Shown here piece after piece: positions 7,833 to 16,400 of a stretch of DNA of 32,231 bases. The notes below the pieces were generated by a model. It saw nothing but the letters and a program-made list of their open reading frames with translations. It was not told where the DNA came from and ran no database searches. The position numbers and the translations under genes are program-made. This stretch comes from an uncultured Bacteroidales bacterium (GTDB taxonomy: Bacteria; Bacteroidota; Bacteroidia; Bacteroidales; Muribaculaceae): positions 1 to 32,231 of the forward strand of contig CANSGE010000004.1 of the NCBI GenBank assembly GCA_947646295.1. Reading direction: 5' to 3'. Numbering within the stretch: position 1 is the first letter of the stretch; the number at the start of each line of letters is the position of its first letter.

Positions 7833-8586
7833 GTACAAAGAAGTCTTTGATAGAGTCGCGGGCGACTTTGAAGTATTTGAGGAAGAGGCGGAGTGGATTG
7901 GCCGGCTTGCCGTTGGCGCGCAGGGCGCGCAGTTTCTCGATATTATTAGTGTAAAGGCGCGACCGCCATTTTGTCGACAGTCCGCCGGTGGTCATGTTGA
8001 CCATGATCAGGGGCAGGTGGCGGTATTTGAGCGGGGGCTCGGCGCAGAAGAGTCGTATCCACATATCGAAGTCGGCGCCGATGCGGTAATTCTCAGCGTA
8101 TTCGCCGATGCGGTCGGCGGTCGTGCGGCGTATGTACAGGGTGGGATGCGGAGGGCAGACGCCGCCGATGAGCTGCTCGGTGGAGAAATCCTCGGCATGG
8201 TAAATGCGGCCCGGCTTATGATTGCGGGGCGACACGTAGCGGAGGTCGCCGAATACGAAATCCAGCTCAGGGTCAGCCTCGAATGCTTCTACGACGCGGC
8301 TGATTACGTCGGGCGATGCCAGGGCGTCGTTGCCGTGCACGAATCCGAATATGTCGCCTGTCGTGTTGCGGATGCCGAAGTTGAGAGCATTGTACACGCC
8401 CATGCGGTCGCGCAGCAGCAGGCGCACGCCCTCGTATGAGCGGACAATCTCGGCGGTGCGGTCGGTGCTGTTGCCGTCCACCACCACGTGTTCTATATCG
8501 GGATAGGTCTGTGCCTGCACGCTGCCGATGGTGTAGCCGAGCGATTTCTCGCCGTCGATTGTCGCTGTGATGATCGATACTTTCAT
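7822..8586 (-). CDS. Family 2 glycosyltransferase (GT-A fold)
   Basis: This 254-residue enzyme is predicted to transfer a sugar from a nucleotide-sugar donor. MKVSIITATIDGEKSLGYTI and YPDIEHVVVDGNSTDRTAEI are the GT2 N-terminal nucleotide-binding signature. GNDALASPDVI sits where the DXD-type metal motif usually lies, and IGADFDMWIRLF is the typical acceptor-side ED/DFDMW motif. The ORF track extends 140 codons upstream in a low-complexity His/Ala/Arg frame that is a shadow of the preceding membrane protein. The ATG at 8586 overlaps that gene's TGA (ATGA), which fixes the start. It is the second gene of the glycan cassette. Confidence 0.9.
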   Translation of the reverse strand: MKVSIITATIDGEKSLGYTIGSVQAQTYPDIEHVVVDGNSTDRTAEIVRSYEGVRLLLRDRMGVYNALNFGIRNTTGDIFGFVHGNDALASPDVISRVVEAFEADPELDFVFGDLRYVSPRNHKPGRIYHAEDFSTEQLIGGVCPPHPTLYIRRTTADRIGEYAENYRIGADFDMWIRLFCAEPPLKYRHLPLIMVNMTTGGLSTKWRSRLYTNNIEKLRALRANGKPANPLRLFLKYFKVARDSIKDFFVHGR

Positions 8587-9965
8587 AGCAGTGACGTTTG
8601 CATGTGATGGCAGATGATGAGCGTGGGCATCAGCAGCAAGGTGAACACCCCGAGCCATATCCACAGGCTGCGCCGGCGGCGCGCCTCGATGAGCACGTAA
8701 GCTGCGGCGGGCATGAGCAGGGGCAGCAGGGGCAGGCAGTAGCGCGAGATGCGGCCCGAGGAGAAAAAGGCGATGGCAAAGGTGCAGAGCACTCCCCACA
8801 TGACCAGGCGGCGCAGCCCCGAGGGCGAGCGGCGCATCATGGCGAATATATAATATATGACGAGCGCGCCGGCGTAGTACCAGCAGTAGCCGAAGTGGGC
8901 CACGGCCAATGCGGGGCCGAAGATGATGTCGCGGCTGAAATTCCAGGGAAAGGGTATGAGATATTGCACCAGCACTGACATAGGCAGTGTGGCCAGACGG
9001 CGCCACAGGGGCTGTGAGGCGTATTCGCCCACGATGTTGTCCCAGGCGCGGGTGTATTGTTGCTTGAGGTTGATGGCGCCGTAAGTGTCATTGACGATTT
9101 CCTCGGCCCGGGCTACGCCGGGATTGAGCTGCATCAGGCCCCATACGCCTACGCAGATGCATATGAATGCGAGCATGCGCGAGTCGAGCCGCTGCCTGCC
9201 GCCTACGCTGAACACTGCCGCGCCTATCACGAGCAGGCAGATGCCGTTGGGGCGGTAGAGTGTCATCATGGCGAGGGCCAGGGCGAATAGGAGCGTGGGG
9301 CCCACGGGCAGACGGCGCTCCTCACGGCTGATGCGCAGCAGGGCCAGGGCGGCCATGGCCATGATGAGGGCGACTATGTCGTCCTTGATGGGCACTGTGG
9401 CCTGCACCATGAAGTAGCAGATGAGTGAGATGCATATCATTGCGGCGTTCACCACGCGGCGGTCGGCGGTGAGCTGTCCGGCTATGACACCTGTGATGCC
9501 AATCGAAAGGATGGCGCAGAGGATGTTGAACATGATGAGCACGCCGACGTCCTTGCCGAATATCCAGAGCAATACCGCGCCGGCGTATCCGGGCAGATGG
9601 CGCGCATAGCCTTGGTCGGGCAGCGGGGTGCCGTCGAGCAGCCAAGCCGAGGCGCTCCAGTAGCGCTCGTGGTCGTAATTCTGCAGCACGGGGGCGTAGT
9701 AAGTGCCTCCGGAAAGCTCCGTGTAGTAATGGATGTTGATGACTGCCCCGATGGAGAGCACGCATAGCGCGGCACCGAGTATCACGAGAGTCCAGCCGTC
9801 GCGCCACCGCATGTTGCGCCAAAAAAGCCAAGCCGCGGCGCCGATGACGACGTCGCCGCAGAGTATAGTAGCGGCACGCGCTCCTTGCCATATCTGTAAT
9901 GCAATGACAATGAGTGTGAAAGCTACCAAAACAGCTGCTATGCCGGAAACTTTTGTGCGAAGCAT
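8583..9965 (-). CDS. Polytopic membrane protein, GT39/ArnT-like glycosyltransferase
   Basis: This 460-residue protein has roughly ten to twelve hydrophobic segments, beginning with GIAAVLVAFTLIVIALQIWQ and ending with WIWLGVFTLLLMPTLIICHH. A soluble loop after the second segment (YYTELSGGTYYAPVLQNYDHERY) holds acidic residues in the position typical of the first periplasmic loop of lipid-linked-sugar-using transferases. LYRPNGICLLVIGAAV and SGRISRYCLPLLPLLMPAAAY are reminiscent of the PMT/ArnT family. I infer a polyprenyl-phosphate-sugar dependent transferase; the acceptor is unknown. It is the first gene of the cassette and overlaps the GT2 gene by 3 bases. A -7 box ends only four bases before its ATG. 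Confidence 0.75.
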   Translation of the reverse strand: MLRTKVSGIAAVLVAFTLIVIALQIWQGARAATILCGDVVIGAAAWLFWRNMRWRDGWTLVILGAALCVLSIGAVINIHYYTELSGGTYYAPVLQNYDHERYWSASAWLLDGTPLPDQGYARHLPGYAGAVLLWIFGKDVGVLIMFNILCAILSIGITGVIAGQLTADRRVVNAAMICISLICYFMVQATVPIKDDIVALIMAMAALALLRISREERRLPVGPTLLFALALAMMTLYRPNGICLLVIGAAVFSVGGRQRLDSRMLAFICICVGVWGLMQLNPGVARAEEIVNDTYGAINLKQQYTRAWDNIVGEYASQPLWRRLATLPMSVLVQYLIPFPWNFSRDIIFGPALAVAHFGYCWYYAGALVIYYIFAMMRRSPSGLRRLVMWGVLCTFAIAFFSSGRISRYCLPLLPLLMPAAAYVLIEARRRRSLWIWLGVFTLLLMPTLIICHHMQTSLL

Positions 9966-9969
9966 GGTG

Positions 9970-9977
9970 CAAAAATA
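9970..9977 (-). promoter_or_regulatory. -7 element immediately upstream of the glycan cassette
   Basis: The minus strand reads TATTTTTG, then CACC, then ATG (9965). This matches TAnnTTTG. If used, transcription would begin at or near the start codon and give a leaderless or nearly leaderless mRNA. No clear -33 element is seen. Confidence 0.45.
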
Positions 9978-9998
9978 GTTAAAAAATGTGGGAAAACA

Positions 9999-10029
9999 TA
10001 TTTTTGCACGTCAGAATTTAATAAATTTG
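9999..10029 (+). promoter_or_regulatory. glsA promoter region (two -7 candidates)
   Basis: TATTTTTG (9999-10006) and TAAATTTG (10022-10029) both match TAnnTTTG on the plus strand. Either one places the transcription start inside the N-terminal extension of the ORF-track protein, which supports the ATG at 10048 over the GTG at 9988. Confidence 0.5.
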
Positions 10030-10047
10030 CGCCTCAAAAGCTCTGCT

Positions 10048-10863
10048 ATGTCAGGAAAAGAAGGCCCGATACAGATTGATGTCAATGCCGTCTTGCACGA
10101 AAAACTCGGCAAGAGGGCCTCGCGTGTACCTGCATGGCTGGTGCGCCGTATCGAGAAACTTATCCGTCAGGACGGGCTCAATGAGCTGCTGCGCCATGCG
10201 TGGCCCCGGCGCGGGGCTGACTTCTGCGAGGCAGTGCTCGGGCGGCTCGACGTGCGCCTTGATGTGGTGCATCCCGAGCGGCTGCCTGCCGGGCGCCGCA
10301 TCGTGATAGCCAGCAATCATCCGCTGGGCGGTATCGACGGCATGGCGCTGATACGCTATTTCGCCTCGGTATATGGTGATGACCTACATTTTGTGGTCAA
10401 CGACATGCTCCGGGCCGTGGAGCCGCTCAATGATGTCTTCCTGCCCATCAACAAGCATGGCGCGCAGTCGCGCGAGGCCATCGCGGCCATTGACGCGGCC
10501 TTTGCCGGCGACGCCCCTGTGCTGGTATTCCCGGCCGGACTGTGCTCGCGGCGCCGCGGCGGACGGGTTGAGGACCTTGAATGGCATAAAATGTTCGTGG
10601 CCAAGGCCCGGCAATATCACCGCGACATCGTGCCGGTGCATTTCATCGGCCGCAATTCGCCGCGCTTCTACCGCTTCGCATCGCTGCGTGAGCGGCTCGG
10701 CATAAAACTCAATATAGAAATGACACTCCTGCCCTCGGAAATCTTCCGCGGAGCGGGATCCACTTATAGGCTTGTGTGCGGACAGCCGATACCATGGCAG
10801 TCGCTCGGCGCCGATGCGCGCTCCGAAGCCGCCCGCATACGCAAGATAGTAAACGATCTCTAA
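10048..10863 (+). CDS. glsA: PlsC-like O-acyltransferase, glycine-lipid synthesis (GlsA/OlsA type)
   Basis: This 271-residue lysophospholipid-acyltransferase-fold protein is predicted to add the second (ester-linked) acyl chain to an N-acylated glycine, forming a glycine lipid of the Bacteroidetes membrane. IVIASNHPLGGIDGMALI (about residues 86-103) is in the place of the catalytic HX4D box, with His and Asp five residues apart. VLVFPAGLCSRRRGG (about 158-172) replaces the usual FPEGTRS. Both look like the OlsA/GlsA-type variants rather than degenerate PlsC motifs. I chose the ATG at 10048 because likely promoters lie inside the longer ORF. The next gene, the N-acyltransferase partner, begins 6 bases downstream. 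Confidence 0.82.
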   Translation: MSGKEGPIQIDVNAVLHEKLGKRASRVPAWLVRRIEKLIRQDGLNELLRHAWPRRGADFCEAVLGRLDVRLDVVHPERLPAGRRIVIASNHPLGGIDGMALIRYFASVYGDDLHFVVNDMLRAVEPLNDVFLPINKHGAQSREAIAAIDAAFAGDAPVLVFPAGLCSRRRGGRVEDLEWHKMFVAKARQYHRDIVPVHFIGRNSPRFYRFASLRERLGIKLNIEMTLLPSEIFRGAGSTYRLVCGQPIPWQSLGADARSEAARIRKIVNDL

Positions 10864-10869
10864 TACGCT

Positions 10870-11811
10870 ATGAACCAAAAAATAATACCTCCCGTAGAAC
10901 TGAGCCTCATCGAAGCCGAACTGACCCCCGAGCGTTTTCTGCGCAATACCAACAAGGGTGGCAATCAGATATTTGTGGTGGACGCCCATACAGCGCCGAA
11001 TACCATGCGCGAGATAGGCCGCCTGCGTGAGGTGGCATTTCGTCTGGCCGGCGGCGGCACGGGCAAAGAGTGCGATATCGACGAATTTGACACGATGGAC
11101 CCGCCCTGCAGTCAGCTCATTGTGTGGGATCCCGACAGCAAGCTCATCCTGGGCGGCTACCGTTTCATCTGCGGCCGCGACATACGGCTCGACGACAAAG
11201 GGCTGCCGCGCATCGCCACAAGCCACATGTTCAGCTTCTCGGATAAGTTTCTGAGTGAATATCTGCCCTACACGCTGGAGCTGGGCCGCTCCTTTGTGCG
11301 CCCCGAATATCAGTCGTCGCGCGCCGGTGCGAAGGCACTTTACGCGCTCGACAATCTCTGGGACGGTCTTGGCTGCCTCACGGTGGTCAACCCCGAGATA
11401 AAATACCTCTTCGGCAAGGTGACTATGTATCCGAGCTACACCGAGGAGTGCCGCGACATGATACTGTATTTCATGAACAAACACTTCCCCGACCACGAGC
11501 AGCTTGTGCGTCCGATACGTCCGTTGCCCCAGAAATATGACCGCGAGGCTATGGCGCGTCTCTTCTCGGGCACGACCTTCAAGGAAGATTATATGATACT
11601 CAACAATAATGTGCGTGCGCATGGACTGAATATCCCGCCGCTCGTCAATGCGTATATGAGTCTCTCGCCCACGATGCGTATGTTTGGCACGGCCATCAAT
11701 GACGAATTCGGCATTGTAGAGGAAAGCGGCATTTTCTTTGCCATCGATGAGATCTTCGACGAAAAGAAGCGCCGCCACATTGATTCGTACCGCCCGATAA
11801 AGCTCGGGTGA
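10870..11811 (+). CDS. glsB: GNAT-fold N-acyltransferase, glycine-lipid synthesis (GlsB/OlsB type)
   Basis: This 313-residue protein fits the OlsB/GlsB group that transfers a 3-hydroxy-acyl chain to the amino group of an amino acid (glycine in Bacteroides; established for B. thetaiotaomicron). The region REIGRLREVAFRLAGGGTGKECDIDEFDT is the conserved N-terminal substrate segment of hemolysin-like/OlsB acyltransferases. YTLELGRSFVRPEYQ is the central strand with the conserved E-x-GR-SFV pattern. The spacing of 6 bases to glsA indicates one operon. The order here is glsA then glsB. It ends 9 bases before the convergent DUF2156 gene with no terminator between them. Confidence 0.85.
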   Translation: MNQKIIPPVELSLIEAELTPERFLRNTNKGGNQIFVVDAHTAPNTMREIGRLREVAFRLAGGGTGKECDIDEFDTMDPPCSQLIVWDPDSKLILGGYRFICGRDIRLDDKGLPRIATSHMFSFSDKFLSEYLPYTLELGRSFVRPEYQSSRAGAKALYALDNLWDGLGCLTVVNPEIKYLFGKVTMYPSYTEECRDMILYFMNKHFPDHEQLVRPIRPLPQKYDREAMARLFSGTTFKEDYMILNNNVRAHGLNIPPLVNAYMSLSPTMRMFGTAINDEFGIVEESGIFFAIDEIFDEKKRRHIDSYRPIKLG

Positions 11812-11820
11812 ACGCCCCCA

Positions 11821-12774
11821 CTACCTTACATTGTATTTTTGCAGGATGGCCGTCGGATGATAGGCCATTTTTGCTGCGCGGAGGCCTTCGTCGCCGCAGT
11901 CTTCCTCGCGGTTGACGTAGCGCAGCTGCGGGTAGCGGCGCATCATGTATGATGCGAAGAGCTTGCATATGGCAGCCCCGGCACCTGATATCTCATGGTT
12001 GATCTTCTCGATGTGCACGTAAAGCGTATCGCCGATGACCTCGCCCACGGTGAATGCGGCTATCTCACCGCTCTCGTCGCGCAGCACGGCCGCCTCGAAG
12101 GGATACGACGAGAAGTTGGCCAACACCTCGGCGCAGGCATTGCGCTCATGTATTGCGGGGGCTGAGTCGGTGTCGGCGGCAAGTGATTGCCCGGCGAAGA
12201 AGAGCGATACCTCCGGGATGAGATCGTAGGTGAGCGCCTCGAATTTCCAGTGCGGATTGTCGGCCAGGAAACGATTGACGTGATTGCGTTTCTTCATCAT
12301 ATGCTTGCCTGAGAATGTGGCCAGCGAGCTGATGTCGTAGAGATAGTCTGACCATCCCTCGAGATTTTCCACACGCGCGTCGTCGCCCAGTATGTCGAGC
12401 AGCTCGTCGAGGCGGTCGGCGGGCACGGCTGAGAATACCGTGGGTATACCCTTGAGGGCGCAGTAATCCTGTATCATGCCTACGGATGTGCGCAGAGGCA
12501 GGGCGCCTACCGGGAGGCAAAATGCGGTTTCGTCGAGCTTGTTCTCGGTGCGGCCTTTTATGAAGAGAGTGTCGTTGAGCACGCAGTATTCGTATCCGAA
12601 ATATGCGATCCACATGTATAGGCCGCCGATGGTGTAGTCGCAGGTGCGGCTGCCGGCGTTTTGCAACAATTTATTGATAAGTGGCATATCGGCCAGAGAG
12701 ATGCGCTTGAATCGGAGTGCCGACAGCGGAATGGTGTCGACGGCGGGACGGCGGAAAGAGAATATCGGTTTCAT
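11821..12774 (-). CDS. DUF2156 protein (phosphatidylglycerol lysyltransferase C-terminal-like, GNAT fold)
   Basis: This 317-residue soluble protein resembles the DUF2156 / LPG-synthase C-terminal family. FKRISLADMPLINKLLQNAG begins the first GNAT-like domain, CDYTIGGLYMWIAYFGYEYCV continues it, and the second domain contains MMKKRNHVNRFLADNP and YVNREEDCGDEGLRAAKMAYHP, both typical of the family. It lacks the MprF membrane part. In MprF the domain moves an amino acid from aminoacyl-tRNA to a lipid; whether this stand-alone form does so is unknown. The domain begins by about residue 22, so the ATG at 12774 is needed, although this overlaps the upstream gene by 104 bases. It converges on the glycine-lipid genes. 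Confidence 0.8.
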   Translation of the reverse strand: MKPIFSFRRPAVDTIPLSALRFKRISLADMPLINKLLQNAGSRTCDYTIGGLYMWIAYFGYEYCVLNDTLFIKGRTENKLDETAFCLPVGALPLRTSVGMIQDYCALKGIPTVFSAVPADRLDELLDILGDDARVENLEGWSDYLYDISSLATFSGKHMMKKRNHVNRFLADNPHWKFEALTYDLIPEVSLFFAGQSLAADTDSAPAIHERNACAEVLANFSSYPFEAAVLRDESGEIAAFTVGEVIGDTLYVHIEKINHEISGAGAAICKLFASYMMRRYPQLRYVNREEDCGDEGLRAAKMAYHPTAILQKYNVR

Positions 12775-13267
12775 AGGATGTTACGTCTTGTTTTGTCTTT
12801 AAATTGTAACATCTCTGAGCGCTAAAAGTTTTGACGAGCGGCTCCCAATTTTCGGGATTCTGAGGCCGGCGCAAGGAGGCCAGCGCCCCGGCCACCGCCG
12901 GATATGTATCGCTGATGAAGCGGCACGACTCATGCGCCGGCGAAGGGGCCGGCTGCCGGTGCTCGGGCTGATGCCCCGGTGCGGGAGTGGTCGGTAGAGG
13001 CTCGGGAGCCGGTACGGGCTCGGGAGCGACTGTTGCGGATGGCTTCGGGGTGGTTTTCGCCTTGGGCTTGCGGGGCTTGGGAGCCGAGCCGCCGCGGCTG
13101 ATGCGGTCTTTGGCAAGTATGAATATAGCCTGTGCGGCGGGTGAAAGCTCCGTCGGCTCGATGCCTTGGAAGGCGTAGGCCATGATTGCCTGATAAACTT
13201 CACCTGCGAGGGCTGCGTCGGCAGCTGCAAGTGCCTGTGCGATAATCTCGGGAAAACGTACTGTCAT
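12671..13267 (-). CDS. DUF6291-like protein with proline-rich linker (hypothetical)
   Basis: The first 60 residues (EVYQAIMAYAFQGIEPTELS followed by AIFILAKDRISR) match the pattern of the DUF6291 family, small proteins often found in mobile or replication-related contexts. A Lys/Pro/Ala-rich linker follows (PEPVPAPEPLPTTPAPG, about residues 80-110), then a short region SDTYPAVAGALASLRRPQNP. The last 35 codons overlap the start of the DUF2156 gene in another frame and look unlike protein (FPPSRRRHHSAVG), so the real product may end earlier in an ancestral version or a frameshift may have extended it. A good promoter sits directly upstream. I infer no function. Confidence 0.6.
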   Translation of the reverse strand: MTVRFPEIIAQALAAADAALAGEVYQAIMAYAFQGIEPTELSPAAQAIFILAKDRISRGGSAPKPRKPKAKTTPKPSATVAPEPVPAPEPLPTTPAPGHQPEHRQPAPSPAHESCRFISDTYPAVAGALASLRRPQNPENWEPLVKTFSAQRCYNLKTKQDVTSYETDILFPPSRRRHHSAVGTPIQAHLSGRYATYQ

Positions 13268-13302
13268 AATTTTGAATTTTTAAATTTGATTTATTTACGC
13301 TG

Positions 13303-13334
13303 CAAAGATAATATCAAAATTTATCAAATGCAAG
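13303..13334 (-). promoter_or_regulatory. Promoter of the DUF6291-like gene
   Basis: On the minus strand CTTG (13331-13334), a 20-bp spacer and TATCTTTG (13303-13310) fit the Bacteroidetes promoter with a one-base deviation in the -33 box. The start codon follows 35 bases further on. Confidence 0.6.
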
Positions 13335-13384
13335 AAATATTGAAAATAATTTTGAAATATTTATTGTATGGGTGGGTGCGGATG

Positions 13385-13424
13385 AAAAAAAGTGCAGGAG
13401 GCGGCCTCTCGGCGTGCCTCCTGC
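13385..13424 (-). terminator. Rho-independent terminator of the met operon
   Basis: On the minus strand GCAGGAGGC and GCCTCCTGC (13416-13424 and 13394-13402) form a perfect 9-bp GC-rich stem with a 13-base loop. AC and seven T follow. It lies 36 bases past the metH stop. Confidence 0.88.
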
Positions 13425-13459
13425 GGGGATCTGGAATATAAAAACTTTCTAATGCTTGT

Positions 13460-16400
13460 CTATACGGTGAAGTATTTTGAATGTGGCGAAGCAAAGTAGA
13501 ATCCGGCGACCGTGCTCGAGGGGCTGAGCGCTCCGTTGGGTGTGACCTCTACGCCGATCGCATCAAAAGATATCAGGCGCGCGAGCGTGTGCATGAGCAT
13601 CTGATCGGGCAGCGACGGATAGCCTACAGCGGGGCGGATGCCTTGATATTTGCCTCGGCGTATGGCCAGCATATCGTCGGGCTCGTCGGGAACGTAGCCC
13701 CAGTAGCTGCGGCGCACTTGGCGGTGTAGATACTCTGAGGTGGCTTCGGCGAGGCGGTCGCATACGGATTGTAGCAGCAGATGCCGGTAGGAGTCTTTTT
13801 CGGTGTCGAGCATGCCGCGCAGGTGTGTGCCTATGGTCACGCTGAAGCATCCGAGGTGGTCGTGGTAGCCCTCGGGGGCGATGAAATCGCACAGCGAGAG
13901 GCACTCGGAGCGCGTGGCCGACGGTTTCTGTCGCGGAGTTGGTATGGTGACACCGTGGGCCACGATGGCGTCGCCGGTGGAGTGAGCCTCGTAAAATGCC
14001 ACAGTAGCCTGCATCGAAGCTCCGGCAGCCACGATTTCGTCGAGTATTTTTTCGGCCTCGGCCAGCAGGTCGGCTGCCGCGGGATTATCGGGACGCACTT
14101 TCCAGCAGTTGAGGAAGTATGTCCAGTTGATGTATGGCCGTACATCCGCCACGGGTAGTGGCTCTGTGACGCGCTCTCCGGTGAAGTCCGGAGCGGTGAT
14201 TTTTTCGTTTTTCCAGTCGATTTCGGGGCGTTTTGCTGCGCCGGCATTGCATTTCGGGGCTTTGTCACGCGCGAAATACTCCTCGGCGAGCTGCCGTTGG
14301 CGCGCTTTGACACTCTCGGTCACCTCGGCAGGCGAGGCCATCAGACGGTTGGCCACCACAGGATTCTGGGCGGCATCGGCGAGGCGTACCACCAATCCCG
14401 ATGGATAAGCCGGGGCGATTTTCAGCGCTGTGTGGAGCTCCGAAGTGGCAGCCCCGCCCACAAAGAGAGGCAGCGTGATGCCGGCGCGCTCCAGGGCCTC
14501 GGCCACGATGGCCATTTCATTGAGCGAGGGGGCAATAAGGCCGCTCAGGCCGATGAAATCAGGCTTATGCTTGGCTATGGCCTCGATGATTGTGGCGGCA
14601 TCGACCTGCACACCGAGGTCCACGACGCGGAAATTATTACATTCGAGCACCACTTTCACGATATTTTTGCCTATATCGTGCACGTCGCCGCGCACGGTGG
14701 CCAGCAGGAAAGTGGCTTTTGCAGCGCCCTGCGGACGGTCGGCCTCAAGGAGCGGGGTGAGGATTTCGACGGCGCGGTGCATCGTGCGGGCGCTCTTGAC
14801 GACCTGGGGCAGGAACATCTTACCTTCCTCATACAGTTTGCCTACCAGCTCCATACCCGCCATGAGCGGGCCTTCGACCACGGCGTTGGCCGAGCCATAT
14901 TCGCCGACGGCCTCATCGAGGTCAGCTTCGAGATACGCATCATCGCCCGAGCGGAGCGCGTGCGAGAGGCGTTCGGCCACCGGGGCGCTGCGGTCTGTGG
15001 AGGCGGCGTTGCTGTCGGCTGCGCTGACGCTGAGGCCTGAGAAGGCGGCTGCCGCCGCCGTAAGCCGTGCGGCCGCATCGTCGCGGCGCATGAGTATCAC
15101 GTCTTCGAGCAGTTCGAGCAGCTCGGGGGGGATGGCGTCGTAGGTCACCTTGGTCGAGGGATCGAGGATGGCCATGCTCATGCCGGCTTTAACGGCATGA
15201 TAGAGGAATACGGCGTGCATGGCCTGCCGCAGATAGTTGTTGCCGCGGAAGGCGAATGACAGATTGCTGATGCCGCCGCTTGTCTTGGCGCCGGGGAGAT
15301 TGCCGTGTATCCAGCTGACGGCGCGGATGAAGTCGAGGGCATAGGCGTCATCGGATTTCATGCCGGTGGCCACGGGCAGCACATTGGGGTCGATGACTAT
15401 GTCGGCGGGATCGAAGCCGGCTTTATCGACGAGCAGACGGTAGGCGCGGGCGGCGATTTCGATCTTGCGTGCGTAGTCGGTGGCCTGACCGTTTTCATCA
15501 AATAGCATCACCACTACGGCGGCTCCGTAGCTGCGCACGATGCGGGCGCGGCGCAGAAATTCCTCCTCGCCATGTTTGAGGGAGATGGAGTTGAGGATAG
15601 CTTTGCCGGGGACATTCTGCAGGGCTGCCTCGGCCACATCGAAGTCGGATGTGTCTATCATCCAGGGCACTGAGGCTGTGACGGGGTCGGAGGCGAGCAG
15701 ACGCAGGAAATGCACCATCTCGGCACGGGCGTCGAGCAGGCCGTCGTCGAAGTTGATATCGAGTATCATCGCTCCCGCTGATACTTGCTTGCGGGCTATA
15801 TCGAGGGCTTCGTGGTAATTTTTTTCGTTGATGAGGCGCAGGAACTTGCGGCTTCCGGCTACATTGCAGCGCTCACCCACGTTGATGAATCCGCGATTGT
15901 CGTAAAATGCGTCGAGGGCGGCGAGCCATCCGGTCTGTGGGCTTTCAGGCACTGTACGCGGCTCAGCGGCAGCCGCCAAAGGCGCTATCGCGGCGATATG
16001 TTCGGGCGTGGTGCCGCAGCAGCCCCCCACGATATTCACCAGGCCCTCATCAAGGAGAGTTTTGGTGGTGGAAGCGAATGACAGGGGCGTCTCGACGTAT
16101 TGCCCAAGCTCGTCGGGAAGGCCGGCGTTGGGGTAGAAAATGATCGGGAAAGGCGATTTCCGTGCCAGGTCGCGCACATAGGCTGCCAGGCCATCGGGCC
16201 CTGCGGAGCAATTGACACCTACAGCCAGCGGGCGTGCTGATGCCACTGCCGTGACAAATGCGTCGAGGGTGTGGCCCGAGAGCAGGCGCCCGGTGGTGTC
16301 GGAAATGGTGACCGACAAGATGAAAGGAATATCGGAGCCGGCAGTGACGCGCGCCTGCTCCACGCCGGCGATGGCCGCTTTGGCGTTGAGGATATCGAAA

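Noticed and set aside
7822-9006. Full 394-codon version of the GT2 protein
   Set aside because: The first 140 codons are a low-complexity shadow of the upstream membrane protein; the ATGA overlap at 8586 fixes the real start.
10384-11778. 464-codon minus-strand ORF across glsA and glsB
   Set aside because: It is antisense to two recognisable enzymes, has no recognisable domain and has a composition expected from a GC-rich gene read backwards.
14297-15143. Long plus-strand ORFs (247 and 237 aa) inside metH
   Set aside because: They are shadows of the metH coding sequence, which has all catalytic motifs in its own frame.
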